From positions 358,796-422,795 of the forward strand of contig MZZL01000401.1 of assembly GCA_002749535.1 (NCBI GenBank): a stretch of DNA of 64,000 nucleotides. Reading direction: 5' to 3'. Below the pieces are notes generated by a model. It had not been told where the DNA came from, ran no database searches, and saw nothing but the letters and a program-made list of their open reading frames with translations. Source of the DNA: Apophysomyces variabilis. Its lineage: Eukaryota; Mucoromycota; Mucoromycetes; Mucorales; Mucoraceae. A program made the position numbers and the translations under genes. Below are positions 47,023 to 59,668 of this stretch, one piece after another; the stretch's first letter is position 1, and each line of letters starts with the position of its first letter.

Positions 47023-48719
47023 TTTTCCATAACCCCTCATCCCCGCCGTAAAAAGAAAAAAAGAAAAGTACTGAGTGACAAGGTAGTCTTACTTATGTGC
47101 TGACACGTTTTGTTTATATTTTTTTTTTTGCATCAAATGCTTATTATTTTCTCCTCCTTTTCTTGCCAGAATTAAAAAGAAAATTAAAACGTTGTCAACA
47201 AAACTCATCGGTCTCTTTCAATCATATGAAGATGTCATGTCAAATCAACACGTTCTACCAAAGTCGTACTAACAAGCCGACACGACAAGATCATAAGCGT
47301 AGTTTACTCTGAGATGTCCAAGTAAAGTGTTTCTCACGCGAAAAAAAAAATGGACATGGTCCTGCATGGTCTGCATAAATTTTTGGCTTACATCATGTTG
47401 GTTGGTTTGGATAAGCGAATGAATAGGGCCATAGAATGGCAAAACCGATAACGGATAAAAAAGTAGGTAATAGAAACAAGTGTTGCATGTTCATTTGGTG
47501 TTTCCCACCCCGTTAAGAGGGCAAGGGTTATTCTTTGGCTAACCTAGTCCACCCACTCTTCGTTTTAACCTTGCGATAACAATCACGGCACCATCTTTCG
47601 CAGATAGCATTACATTGCGTATAGAGAAAAATTGGCCTGTTGATTTCTTTTTATCTCTAGTTAAGCAATTCTAATCCATGCAGTGCTTGAGAAACTCGTT
47701 CGGTTTCTCGAACTATATTTGCTTTATTTTCATAGTATTTCTCAATTTACTCTTGTCGACGTGATGAAGCGCACGGTTAGATGTAGTGTAACTAATGCAA
47801 GAGTAATTTTTTTTTATTTTGATAGTTGCATGAACACATGTCATACAGTTAAACGAAACGGGAAGGATAATGTGTACGGCCTATACTATGTTTAGCTGTG
47901 ATACAATCTGCAGCCATTAACGAAAATTTGCGCTAGCAGTAGATTTAGTGCGTCTGTACGCCGCCACTACCTTCCATGGTAATTCTTTTTTTCTTCCTGT
48001 TCTCCGTTCCTTTGCTTTCTTCAGCAAAAGCTTGTCGCTCCAAGCTGCTATGAGGACTGGGAAGAGAAGGACAGTCAACCTCTTGAAGTCAACAAAGAAA
48101 AACAGAGATTTAACCAAAATATTGCCATAGGGATAACTACTATCACTCTCTTTAACACTTAGTTGAGACAGCAGAATTAAAACTGGGTCTTTAGATCTTG
48201 TTTCCACTGGCCCCTGTCAGCTCAAGGGGAATCGATTTTCGCTTAGGCACAGTAAAGCACGATGTGTCTTTCCGGAACTCATTCCAGTCTAAATATTCAA
48301 AGAAATTTAATTTTTGTATCAAGAAATGATGGTATGTATCTTCAAGGAGCAATAGCCTTTTCCTCAACGTTAGAAATTGGTTATTGGTCGGTAAGCCAAT
48401 CGGTGCCTATGATAGGGCACTGCAATAAATTTCAAGAGCCACTGTATGAAGATACAAAGGAGAAAGTTCTCCCATGGAAAAATTGCACAAACAATTAATG
48501 ATTAAGTCGCCTTATTTCTTTCCGTAACATTTCTATTCATTCGTGGACTGTGAGGATCAAGGATGAATTTGCTATTCAGTTTGACAAGTTGATTAGCCAA
48601 TAGGGACTTGCTATAGCAATTACGTCACTTAGCAAAATTGTGCAATCGCGGCATCCCAACAAACTTGCCGGGACCCAGTTAATTTTTTTCTATTTTTTCG
48701 TCTTTACAACCTTACAAAA
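47023..48719. other. spacer without recognised gene
   Basis: AT-rich DNA. A few frames of 60-96 codons are present but show no recognisable protein. CCAACAAACTTGCCGGGACC and a T-rich run directly precede the ATP18 start and probably belong to its promoter and leader. Confidence 0.4.
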
Positions 48720-49049
48720 ATGTTTGGCATGCGCAAGTGGTCCACTCCCGTCCTTCGCCCCGTTGCTCCTTTCATTGCCGGTGGTGTTGCCGTTTTCTTC
48801 TTGGTCGCCAAGGCTCAGGATGCCATGATTAACTGTAAGTCCACATGCTCAACAAAAATCGCGTTGTTTTGGTCATGACGAAACACCTAATTTCAATTCT
48901 GTTTTTTTTAGCCGAGGATTACAAGAACGATCCCAGAAACCCTGCTTGTACGTGGATTATAGAGAATAGAAAAACAAAGAAAGAGCTCTAATCAAAACTA
49001 ACTTTATTTCTCTTATTTTGTAGTGGCTACTGGCAAGAAAGCTCACTAA
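48720..49049 (+). CDS. ATP18: mitochondrial F1Fo ATP synthase subunit j (Atp18)
   Basis: Small Fo-sector membrane subunit of the mitochondrial ATP synthase. Three exons (48720-48834, 48912-48947, 49024-49049) give exactly 58 residues. The N-terminal MFGMRKWSTPVLRPVAPFIA leads into a single membrane span (GGVAVFFLVAKAQDAM), then NSEDYKNDPRNPALATGKKA. The pattern TPVLRP...AKAQDAM...YKNDPRNP is diagnostic for subunit j. An AATAAA follows at about 49085. The very small exons would be missed by a simple ORF scan. It converges on the Dph7 gene, about 160 bp apart. Confidence 0.9.
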
Positions 49050-49207
49050 AGTCTGACAAAAAGATGCCTTACTGAAATCCCAACAATAAAAGCACTTGCG
49101 AAAGACAAAGAAAAAAAATGTATTAGACAACTTCTAGTTTATTTTGTACAAATGGCAGACTCTATCATGGAAAATGGATGGTGTATTTTGTGTGATCGAG
49201 TATTCTG

Positions 49208-50206
49208 TTAGTTCGGTGACCAGAGGTGCATGATGTGATCGTAAAATGAGCAAGAGGCTATCAGATCGGAAGCGAATGACCAGTCGGCACCATAGGCCAT
49301 GCTCTCATGGTCTAAGAAACTCTTCACGATGGATCCTTCTTTGGTATCCACCACAAACGCTCCGGCATGCATAGAGGCCGAAAGTAACTTGGAAGGATCG
49401 GTTGGATGCCACTTAAGTCGCCATATGCCTCCACCTTCAGTATGGATATCATGCAATGGCTTACGCATGGACCGCGTATCCCACACGGAGATATGTTCAT
49501 CGTAGCTTCCTGTAGCAAGTAGATGATCATGAGGGGAGGATTGGATGGTGGTGACGCCCATCATATGGCGTTTTGCAAATGTCTGTGTCTGTGTACGGGT
49601 ATCCCAGCGCTTTAAGAAGCCATCGTCTGCACCCGAAAAGATGGTTCGGGTATCGTGATAATCAAAGGCAGCAATCCATGCTTCCAGCTCATGCGCTTGC
49701 CAGCTATCGAGCACGGTCCATTGACCGGCATCCGTAGCTTGGACAAGGGAAAGATCGCCATTCGAGTGAGAAGTCACCACAGTCTTGGTTTGGTCCACTC
49801 GTCCAGACCAATCTAAAGAGAGACAAAGGATGTCGGGTTCCGAGACTTGGATATGCTCAACGCGGTGGAGCAGGTGGTCGTCGTGCTGTAAAGCATAAAG
49901 GCTTAGGCCGCCAATAGAATCGGCCACACCAAGCACTTGCTGATCATTGATCAGGGCATGACTCCATTTCATGTCAAGGATAGCCGGGGTCTCGACCACT
50001 TGCTTCTGGACAAGCGGTGCAGACGTTTTGGGCTCCACTTGGAACAGGTAGAGTTTGCCCTTGCGAATTCGTGCATTGTCTTTAGTTTCGTCTGTCAATT
50101 GGTAGGTACCACATGCGAGATACTCTGCATGATCACGAAAAGGACAAAATTCGGTGGAATCCGCACTGTAAACGGTATCAAAGGATGCAATCGATGCTGC
50201 CTGCAT
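49208..50206 (-). CDS. DPH7: Dph7-like diphthine methyl ester hydrolase (WD40)
   Basis: WD40 protein of diphthamide synthesis on elongation factor 2; Dph7 removes the methyl ester left by Dph5 so that Dph6 can amidate. A single exon of about 332 codons is proposed from the first ATG (MQAASIASFDTVYSADSTEF); an upstream TTG codon also lies in the same open frame. Signature sequence: HDTRTIFSGADDGFLKRWDT, GVTTIQSSPHDHLLATGSYD, EHISVWDTRSM, GGGIWRLKWHPTDPSKLLSA, MHAGAFVVD and the C-terminal YGADWSFASDLIASCSFYDH. These are closer to Dph7/WDR85 than to other WD40 proteins. No intron is needed inside; an acceptor-like TTTCAG just before the frame may mark a leader intron. Confidence 0.85.
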   Translation of the reverse strand: MQAASIASFDTVYSADSTEFCPFRDHAEYLACGTYQLTDETKDNARIRKGKLYLFQVEPKTSAPLVQKQVVETPAILDMKWSHALINDQQVLGVADSIGGLSLYALQHDDHLLHRVEHIQVSEPDILCLSLDWSGRVDQTKTVVTSHSNGDLSLVQATDAGQWTVLDSWQAHELEAWIAAFDYHDTRTIFSGADDGFLKRWDTRTQTQTFAKRHMMGVTTIQSSPHDHLLATGSYDEHISVWDTRSMRKPLHDIHTEGGGIWRLKWHPTDPSKLLSASMHAGAFVVDTKEGSIVKSFLDHESMAYGADWSFASDLIASCSFYDHIMHLWSPN

Positions 50207-51055
50207 GGATTCGATCAAAACTGAAATAGGAAAAAAGGGAGCGCGGGTATCAATCGGCGCAAGACGCGTGACGGCGAAAGTAACTGCAATACCTCTTCAA
50301 GAGACCTGCGCACGAGAAAGCAAGGTGCCGCTAACGAAGACGTGCAGCTATTTAAACATAAATGATGGTGAGTAGCGGCTTAGCAGAATGCCTTCATGAG
50401 CTTATCGATTTCTCGACTAATTCCAATTTTCGATTATCCGTAAGATATCCGCTTGCTTCTATCCTCTCTCAGCTGTGGGATCGCGGCTTCTCTGCAAAAG
50501 TGGCGTCTACATTCGAAAAGACTTTCATAACAGATTTGATATGCAAGTCTCACGTTTGAAATGATGTCTAACTTTGATGCATTATACAGATGCTTTATTA
50601 TCAAACTGCAATGCTATGCGCCTATCTCTCTTGTGCAAAACATCTCTGAGTGTGCGGATGCGCCGTCTCGGGAAACTATCCAATCCATGAAACACAGTTT
50701 GGGAATATAATGAATAGGCAGATGAAAGTTTATAGGGGGAGCGAGTCGACTTTCACTGCTGAATCGGGATAACATAGACAAAAGCTCTACACATGCTTCG
50801 TTACGGATGCCTCATCATGGAATCACGTCCTGTGGAATCAATGTGATTAGGATAGTTTACAAACATGCTTTGCAAACGAAGATTAAGATACCCTTAAGCG
50901 CAAAGAAATATATTATTCCCTGCATGTCATATGGAAGTAAAGAACATGAATTGTAAGATAGGAGGGGTTCATCTATAGCGCGTTTGTTGTTTTATAGTGC
51001 AATTATTCTTTTTTTTTTTCATCCAGGAATACAAAAAACAAGCGTGTTTTTGGTC
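50207..51055. other. spacer with a possible short coding relic
   Basis: A plus-strand frame at 50362-50559 encodes 65 residues with plausible composition (LAECLHELIDFSTNSNFRLS; YPLASILSQLWDRGFSAKVA). It has no recognised family and sits in the 5' region of the oppositely oriented Dph7 gene, so it is not called as a gene. The remainder is AT-rich. Confidence 0.3.
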
Positions 51056-52116
51056 TTACAACACCTTAGCTTCGTTCTTCAACTTGTCCAGCAATTCATC
51101 TACACTCTCCACCTTGCGACCACCCTCACGCTTAGCGGGTTCTTCGACCTTGAGAGTCTGGATACGAGGAGTAATATCAATGCCCAATTCTTCAGGGGTG
51201 ATCTTGATCAAGGGCTTCTTCTTTGCCTTCATGATGTTGGGCAGGGAAGCATAGCGGGGTTCGTTCAATCTGGGTACCAACGAAAATGTTACATGAATCC
51301 TTCATGCTCTCGTTCCTTTTCTTGCTTTTTAACTTACCGCAAATCTGTGGTGATGACTGCAGGCAACTTGGTTGAGACAGTTTCCAAACCACCATCGATT
51401 TCACGTGTGACCTTGAGCGACTGATTCTCAATTTCAACCTTGGAAGCAAAGGTTGTCTAACCGAGAGTGTAAAAAGAAGTCAACCGTGGGAAAAAAATAT
51501 ATAACACCAGCGACAATCTTCCAGTGTCTTTGAGCATACCTGAGGCCAGTCCAACAAGCCAGCCAACATCTGGCCGGTCTGATTGCTATCATCATCAATG
51601 GCTTGTTTGCCCAAAATCCACAGATCAGGCTTTGCTTCCTTGTCTGCATAGGCCTTGAGCAATTTAGCCACAGCAAGAGGTTGCAAAGTAGCATCGTCCT
51701 TCACTTCAACATGAACTGCACGGTCGGCACCCATAGCCAAGGCAGTACGCAAGGTTTCTTGGGCTTTGGCAGAACCACATGAGATAGCAACAACTTCAGT
51801 TTTGGGAGACTTTTCCTTGATACGCACAGCCTCCTCCACAGCAATTTCGTCGAAAGGGTTCATGCTGTGCTTCACATTGCGATCAACATCCGTCTTGGCA
51901 GCATTCACACGGACCTTGACAGCTAAAGAGACAAAGTCAGAACACGAACCATAAAGTCAATGAGTCCTCGTTCTTTTTTCTGCCAATCGCACAAGCGCGG
52001 TGCGGGGAAGCCAAGAGGGGGGGAACACTCTTATGACTTTTTTTCCATGGCTATATGCACTCACCAAAGTCAATGACACGCTTGACAGGCACAAAAATAC
52101 GCAGAGGGTTGGACAT
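51056..52116 (-). CDS. ETFB: electron transfer flavoprotein beta subunit
   Basis: Mitochondrial ETF beta, which with the FAD-bearing alpha subunit passes electrons from acyl-CoA and other dehydrogenases to ETF-ubiquinone oxidoreductase. Exon 1 encodes [17 protein letters not shown], and a long intron (about 125 nt) follows. Exon 2 starts [20 protein letters not shown] and continues [67 protein letters not shown] and AGLLDWPQ. The next exon holds [40 protein letters not shown], and the last exon [20 protein letters not shown] ending NEAKVL. Length (about 255 residues) and motif order are typical; the AMP-binding region is intact. Confidence 0.95.
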
Positions 52117-53162
52117 GGAGAAAGCGACAGGGGAAAGGTGAAAGCAGAAAGGAGGGACGCTCCGACCGAGAAAATGATGACCATGGATTCATGTGACAGA
52201 GGTTTGTCGCGATTTGGGCTTTAACCAATAAGACAGCTTCAAAACAGCCATTTGGTTTGGCGCTGATAGCCGTGCTTTGTCAGTTGGCACTGCACACGAG
52301 AAAATGAATAAGTGCCAATAAATAAAGTTGCATCTTCTGTTTGCCCGGTTATGTTCAAAGCTCTTTTGCACGTATGTGCGACATAGCACTGTATAGCAAG
52401 AAAGGGTACATAGTATACTTGCTGTTCAATTCAAACATGAGATGAGATGCATGGTTCCGCATCTCTATCCCGTCATTATATAGAAGTAAACCAGTTAGAT
52501 GTTATTACAGGCAAACAGGGTTCTTCTATGCATAATGTAGGGAAAAGGCTGGCGGGCCTAAAAGATAAGATCAATATTACTTACAACGTTCTATGAACGA
52601 CAGCGGTAGCAAATCATTCCTATAGACAATGTAGGAAACGCTGTTCGATATGCCGTAGTAATTAGTAAAGCATCAGCCCGTGAATCAGTGATACGCCGAA
52701 TTATATAGATTAGACTCCAAATGGTGTAGTTTTATCTACAAAGACAAATAAGCTAGAGTGAGCAGAAAGGGAACGATAGTACAGGGAGACAAGTTCACTG
52801 TATCAAGAGAGAAACCTCCTTCTTGATGGTGAAAAAAGGGGCAGCAACTTTAGCTATTTAAGCTTTCCACAGCCATTGTATGCCAACGGTCCTTTTTATT
52901 TTGGTCCCCCTAGATGTATTAGTCCAGCAACAATACGCAAGCTTCATATAGTTTGCGGAGCAAGTGTGGATTCAGGGGGTTGCTTCTGACCATGTGTTGA
53001 GTGAAAGATGACATGCTACAAAGATCATTATATTACAGTGTACCCATGCAAAGACAAAGGAAAGAAACAAAAACTATTGGAGGAGTTGAGACGATGTGAT
53101 GTAGATATGTTATCAACATGACTTTCATCTCTATGTAATAAACAACGTAGGCTTTATATTAT
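52117..53162. other. spacer without recognised gene
   Basis: AT-rich intergenic sequence between the ETF beta start and the tetraspanin end. No frame with recognisable protein, RNA gene or repeat was seen. The first few hundred bases are likely the ETF beta promoter. Confidence 0.4.
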
Positions 53163-54201
53163 TCAATACTGTCTCTGGTGATATGAGTATTTCTTGTCTG
53201 CTGGATCCTCCTTGGAAATCGATTCCGAGATAGCCGAGTCGACTAAGGTAGGGGATGACCCGCCCCTATCTCCTGCTCCATAGACCCATTCTGGATTCGA
53301 TGCCAAGCGATCCATTGAAATGGGGCCTTCCTGTCGCGACCGATAAATCGCGCGTGCGCACAAAAGCGTAATCACGTTGCAAAGTGCCAAAATCTCGATG
53401 CTTAGAGCGGCAAAGAGGATTAGATAAATAAATGAAAGTTGTTTTCGTATGTAATGAGTCAGGGGGTCGTAACAAGGTGGTGCTGAATTTACGAGTTCGC
53501 CAGTGCATCTGTCAGTAGAAACTGGATGATCGAGGATATGTGAGAACCCACAGCAAGTAAACTGAAATAGAACGATTGACCAAGAAGAAAAAGGGTCGAG
53601 CTTCAGTCCATTGCTGTTCCATGCCATAAAAGCAAGTGATTTTTTTTTACCTTCGTTTCAGCATAAATTCGATAATCTGTGGACGACTCAGCCCATACAA
53701 CATTTAACCAAGATTCTGTATGGGCTGCCTGGTCGTATACAATGACGGCAGTGGATATTTGGTAAACAAAGGCAATCAATACAATGACTGTGTATACGAC
53801 GTGAATGCATTGTCGTTGTGTGAAAAACGCGCCGATGATGCCGATGATGGCAGCAAATAGCAAAATGATTCCTAAGACGCTGATCACTGTCGAAAAAAGA
53901 AAAGAAAGCACAATTGAGCTGTGTACGAATTTTTTGCGCTATGTTCTCTTGGGTATTGCAACTGATCTTTACTTTTAAGTATATTGACAGGTATCAAAAT
54001 CGATCCATCCACATAATTATGGCTTCCCATGATACCGAAGGCCATTAATCCACATCCGAAGAATGCGTAGAGGAGATTGGTGATGACAAGGTAACATCTA
54101 CTCAACCTGATAGAATAACAGTGTTATAAGCAATCGTTTTCCTTTTCTACAACTTCTATTATTGGTGAAGCACCTTTTTAATACCTTTGACAACACGCCA
54201 T
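53163..54201 (-). CDS. tetraspanin
   Basis: Four-span membrane protein of the tetraspanin superfamily, which organises membrane microdomains. A tiny first exon gives MACCQR, spliced to LSRCYLVITNLLYAFFGCGL (TM1). TM2 is VLGIILLFAAIIGIIGAFF, TM3 is VVYTVIVLIAFVYQISTAVI, followed by an extracellular loop with the hallmark FTCCGF and further Cys in STDRCTGELV and SAPPCYDPL. TM4 is FIYLILFAALSIEILALCNV. A cytosolic tail rich in Ser and acidic residues ends KYSYHQRQY. Palmitoylatable Cys lie close to TM1 (ACC, RCY). The short first exon rests on one intron from about 54184 to 54110. It resembles fungal tetraspanins; the subfamily cannot be assigned by eye. Confidence 0.85.
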
Positions 54202-55966
54202 TAGAAAGGAAAGAAAGGAAAGAGGAAGAGGAAAAAGGGAAAGCGGTCAAAAAGAAAGAAAGAAAGAAAGAGGGAAGAAAGAAGCGAAAAAAAGGGGGCG
54301 AAGAAAGACAAGATAAATTCTTCCCTCTCTCTATCTCTCTCTCTATTTCTTTCCCGCTTTGCAACTTACTGCTAATTGAGTTTTGACAGATTTTTTTGTC
54401 ATACAAAAATTAGGGGAATGGGTTTCCTCTTTCACTTTAAAAGAGAAATGCTCCTTAAGGAGTTAACTGTTTCCTCCGAGTTGAATAGTTATTATGATCA
54501 CTATCACAAGAAAAAAGGTTCATTTTAAACGAGGAGGAGAAAAAGTGTATCCATTGTTGTGGCAATGCTTTTTTTTCTAAAATGAAAAAGATGATCTGCG
54601 CAAAAGTAAAGCAACCCCTTTGCATCTTTTCAGATCCCGGATCTGCGATTCAATTGGCCATACGCTAGATTAAGGAAGACCTTGCATGCACGTTGTCTCA
54701 AAAGAAAAGAAAGATATATGCTCTTCTAACTAATAGAGTGATATACTGACCAACTGGGTCCTCCTATCAACTATATTTGTTTCCTTGTTGGTTTTGACAA
54801 CGGAGTCCTTTTTATCTTTTTCACTGGTTCTGAATGGTTGATAAACATGCTTTCCTATCAGTTGCCAAGATTTCCAATTGCTATTTTGAGAACCATGGTG
54901 ACATACTGCCTGCAACCCCACGCATTCCAAAAGAAATATTCTCTGTGTCGGCTTACCCTTTGCGTAATCCGATACGAACCATAACGGAGTTAAATGATTT
55001 CATTGTCCGTTCTTTAACGGATCTGGAGATACTACAATCAATGGCAACTACGTCAAGTAAAGCAGCTTATTGTTGTTATGGGAAGCGTCACAACTGGATC
55101 ATATAATGCTTTATATTGCTATGGTTGGCGTGATCTGGGATAAATTTACCAAGATACCCCTCCAATGATTGCGACACTCCGCAGAGCAAACTACTCGCTT
55201 CAGTGCTAATGCACTTATTCAATTGATGCATACAGGTAACAGGTTCATTAAATACAGTTACACTACCGCGAAAGATTACATGTCTCTTTTATTCAGGAAC
55301 GGCAACCTGTCAGCATACTAGCAGGTCTGAAGTTGTTCAAGAGCTTGACACATAAACTAGTCCATATTCGGTACAGTCCTTTGCAATGTTCAATTCACCG
55401 GGTCAGCAGTCAAACTGTTAAGTTTTAGTTGGTCACTTATAATAGACGTTTAACCAGGAACCCGGTTATTAAGCGCAACATGTACTTGCGACATAATTCA
55501 GGGCTTCGAGATTCTTCATAGGTATGATTTAAGATTACGTTCATTATGGAATTTCTTAACTACTTCTCACTATTCTAAACAAGGTTCAACCCCAGTCATC
55601 GCCGGGTTTTGGTCGTTCCTGAAAATGCACAAGAGGCTTTCTATTTTACCTTGTTGGCAATAATATATGTAACAATGCGGATTTCCCTGGGCATACCGTG
55701 TTTTCTCGATGAGAGCTAGTTTTTTATATATAGATGCTGCATGATAGGATGAATGACAGAGAGGTTTTGTTTGGGTAAGGGTCCTATGAACGTTCAGATT
55801 TGGTTACCTTCAATTTTCCCCGCCCAGGCAAATTGTGAGGGACTGTTGGTGCTTAAGCCACCTTAAAATTTGCTTCGATCTTTTTTTTCTTTTTCAGTTA
55901 CTCCTCGGGTTACCTTGTTCTTCATTGGAGAAGGCCGAATTCAAACGTTTTATCCCTACATTCACC
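54202..55966. other. spacer with purine-rich tract
   Basis: From about 54200 to 54310 the plus strand is almost entirely A and G (GAAAGAAAGAAAG and similar), immediately upstream of the tetraspanin start on the minus strand, where it reads as a pyrimidine tract in the promoter or leader. A plus-strand frame at 54834-55106 (DLEILQSMATTSSKAAYCCY) is not recognised. A T-rich stretch ending in TTTTTCAG at about 55898 could be the acceptor of a leader intron for LARP1. Confidence 0.4.
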
Positions 55967-58572
55967 ATGGTCAGCACCACACCTTGCACTGCCGAAAAAC
56001 CCGAGGCCGTCGTTGTTGAACAGAATGACGATACCACCAAGAAAGACCTCGAAAAACCCACCGTTCCTGCACCAGCCCCTCCTGTCAATGTATGGCAAGT
56101 GCGCAAATCCACCGCGACAGAAAATGGAAAAGAATCAGAAACGTCACTTGCAGCTGCAGCTTCCGGTAAACTAATGAAAAAAATAAGAATTGAAAAGGAG
56201 ATAGAGGTGTTACAGTAGTTGGTTTGTGATTTTGCTCACGTCCATGCTTTGTTTACCAGAAGCATGGCCTGCACCCCAGGAAACTTTGGAAGTTGAGGAG
56301 CAGCCTGACCAGAAGAAGGAAAAGATCACTTTACCTAAAGGTATGCATCATCAAAGGGATACTGGATGAAAGATCATGACGAAGTTATGTAAAGGTAGAG
56401 GTCAATGGAAGCCTTATACCCCAACTATCACACATTCTACGCCTACACCTACCGGTCGTTCTCGAAGCACCCGTGGCGGCCGCCCTACGTCTAACAAAGA
56501 CCGAAAGGCTCGTCGCGGAAGCCAACCCACGTTGACCAAGAAGGAGAAGGAAGAAGGATCGAAGCCAGAAGTTGCAGGCGAATGCAAAACAAACGATGCC
56601 CAAGAAGCTGAAGCTGCCGCCCTTCGATTCTCCCGACCATCTTTCCGAGGCCGTGGACGCGGTCGTGGCCGTGGTGGTTTCCGTCGTCATGAATTTGGCT
56701 TCCCTCCGCGAACAAGACCCATGTACGTTAATGTGGATGCCGAAACCTTGAAGGTGTACATCTTGCAGCAAATGTGGGTAGAAACTATCTATTTCCGCTT
56801 GATTTATATTAACTGAAATCGATCTCTCAGTGAATACTACTTCAGCATTGACAATCTTTGCAAAGATCTTTTCTTGCGTGGTCAGATGGATGCACAGGGT
56901 TACGTCGATCTTAAATTGCTGGCTAACTTCAACAGAGTGAAGGGCCTGACAACTGATATGAGTTTGATTCTTGAAGCATTGCAGCAGAGTGAATTGCTGG
57001 AACTAAGCAATGGCAAGATCCGTCGAAAGGAAGGATGGGAGACTTGGGTTCTTCCAGCCGTGGCCAATAACGAAGCTACCCGCGAAGTGCCAAAGCCAGC
57101 TGTTGCTGCTGCTCACCCAACTTTAGCCTCGCTTGCTGGCAATGGCCCTTCCGTTATGTTATCCAAGAAACCTACTGCCGCCCCAAACAGCGTTGAGCGC
57201 CGCAAGTCCCACGTCAAAGAGGAAGTGAAGGAAGAGGATGATGTGTTTGACTTTGAAGATGACTGGGTGGATGGTAGCCGTGCAAATACCGTTAAGAAAT
57301 ATTACCTTTCCGACGATGATTCCGAATTTGATGACGATGATGATCTCGAAATCGACGACGATACAGTCGCAAGGATCATGATCGTTACTCAGCGTAAGCG
57401 CGATAAGACACACACCTCGTTCGATCGTGCGAAGATGAACGACGAAATTTCGGAAATGATCAACGAAGGATTGTACGAGTATGAAAACGGCATTCACGAG
57501 TACAAATCCAACAACGTGAAGGTGGGTACTATTGATCCCGAACAATTTGCACAGCTTAGCGCTAGTGCTAAGCGTGAAAGTGAGCTGTCCAAGCCTAACA
57601 AGGCCAAGCCGTAAGTAAAAAAAAAGAAAAGAAAAGAACACAAACATTAGACGTAGTAAACGATCTTTAATTGTGTATTGATTTAGTATCAAGACATCGA
57701 AGAAGGCTCCTCGATTCTATCCTGTTCGCCCTGAATCGCTGCCTAGCAGTGCTTTCTATGGGTCTACTCCCAGATCAGCCAGCAAAAAGGACCATGACCA
57801 CGGCCATGTTGGTTGGGTTCTCAGCGATCAGCCCTATCATTATAACCCTGCTGACCTGTTGTCGACCAGTCTTGGTAAATCGCCTGCTATGACAGACATC
57901 CTGTCTACTTCCATGGACATGGCCCATTCCTTCCCCAACTTCCAGCATCCCAGCCACGAGTTGCTCCGCGAAAATGGATTTGTGCAGCACAAATATCACA
58001 AATACCACGCCAAAGCACTAAAAGAACGCAAACAGCTCGGCGTTGGTCAATCTCAGGAGATGAACACTCTGTTCCGCTTCTGGTCTCACTTCTTGCGTGA
58101 TCATTTCAACAAGCGTATGTACAACGAGTTTAAGAAGTTGGCTGTGGAAGATGCGAACCAGAACTACCGATATGGTTTGGAATGTCTTTTCCGTCTGTAT
58201 TCTTATGGCCTTGAGAAACGCTTCCGCAGTGAAGTGTTTGAGGACTTCCAGGAATTGACTTTAGCAGATTATGATAATGGACACCTTTACGGTCTTGAGA
58301 AATTCTGGGCCTATTTGTACTATCGCAAGGATAAGAAGAAGAGAGAGTTGAACGAACGCTTGACTGCATTGTTGGCCAAATACAAAACTGTGAAAGATTT
58401 CAGAAATGCCGAAGCACCAAAGAAAGAAGAGGGTGAATGCTACAAGGTTCCCCACCATGGCGTAAGTTGAAGAGGACGCAGATATGAAAGAAGTACTAAA
58501 CCCAGGATATTTATCTAGAAACAAAGAGGTAGTGTTAGTGGCCCGTCAGGTGCCCAAGCCGTTCACGCTTAA
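55967..58572 (+). CDS. LARP1: LARP1-type La-related RNA-binding protein
   Basis: La-related protein 1; binds the 5' end of TOP mRNAs downstream of TOR and stabilises mRNA. An N-terminal low-complexity region ([20 protein letters not shown]) is followed by an RG-rich stretch ([12 protein letters not shown]). The La motif follows: [56 protein letters not shown]. An acidic middle ([18 protein letters not shown]) comes next. The DM15 repeats near the C-terminus, [60 protein letters not shown] and [13 protein letters not shown], are the cap- and TOP-binding module. I place the end at TAA 58570-58572 by removing a small intron after HHG (tail [17 protein letters not shown]). If that intron is retained, translation stops at 58470. 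Confidence 0.92.
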
Positions 58573-59668
58573 AGCATGATAAATATTGCTTGTTTTCTTC
58601 TTTCTTTTCGTTCCCCTTTTCTTTCGATGATCAAAAAATTACAAAAAAACGCAAACTTATAGACGAAATCCACTTTTTCTCGCTTTTTTTTTTCTTTTTT
58701 TTTTTTTTAAGAAAAAATCTTCAAAAAAAAGATTGTTATATTTTACTGTTCTGTAACCTTTTCACTCGATAAATATACGTCGAAGCTTTGGCTTCCCAAA
58801 AAAAAAAAAAAAAAAAAAAAAGAAAGGAAGAGGAGCACAAGGGTGTCGGTTTAGTATTTCAGTTAAATTTCATTGGATAACACTTCCTGTTGGTTACAAG
58901 TGCTAGCGGAATTGTAGTAAATTAATGAAAGTATTTTATCTCTTTGTCCGAGGTGCTAATTATATTACTATTCGTAGTCTAGGCTTTGTGATATGTTCCC
59001 AGATCACCCATGCAACGGAGAGGAGGGCAACATATCTTATCCACTTGGCAGCAATAGGATGTCTACTTTACCTCTGTGTATTTTGCAATATGCATAAAAT
59101 CTAGCAGCCGTTCCAGTTTAATAGAATGATATTATCGTATAATGCAGCAAAGCGTAACATAAGCAATTAGCACGTCTGGCTTTAAGTGCATCATAGCAGT
59201 TGTATGGAAAATAAGTGGGAGGGAGGACATAGGTTGGAATGCGATGATCATAGCGATAACAGCGGTGGGTAATTCACCGATTTTCTCGGCATTCGGATAA
59301 ATGAATTCATATTATGAAATTTAGTCTATTGCTGTTCTATTATACTTGCAGATGTAAAATAGGCTGCTTTCCCTGTCATACAGATGATAACCTCCCTCAC
59401 TTCCTCTATCAATAATAGCATTATGCATAACTAGACCCCAATAACAATTATAGCATGTTTTACGTTTGACGACACCGACGTATTGACGGTCTGCAAGTCT
59501 TTGCAGTCATTTATATGAGGCAAATGGATCAGTCCTTCCCGACATGTGAAGGGGGTGCAAATAAAACTAGGCCGAGGAAGCTTCACCGGAAATTCGACGT
59601 CATCGGATACTCTTTTTTAAAATCCATCTCGGAAAGGCTCAGTTTGCCCAACCTTTCCTATCTTCAAA
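58573..59668. other. spacer with 24-nt poly(A) run
   Basis: LARP1 3' flank, T-rich at 58670-58730, followed by an uninterrupted run of 24 A at 58798-58821 and then purine-rich sequence. The remainder is AT-rich without a recognised gene. The last 150 bp should be the promoter of the E2 gene. The A run could be a slippage-prone microsatellite or the trace of an inserted retrotranscript tail; no matching retrogene body is seen beside it. Confidence 0.4.
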
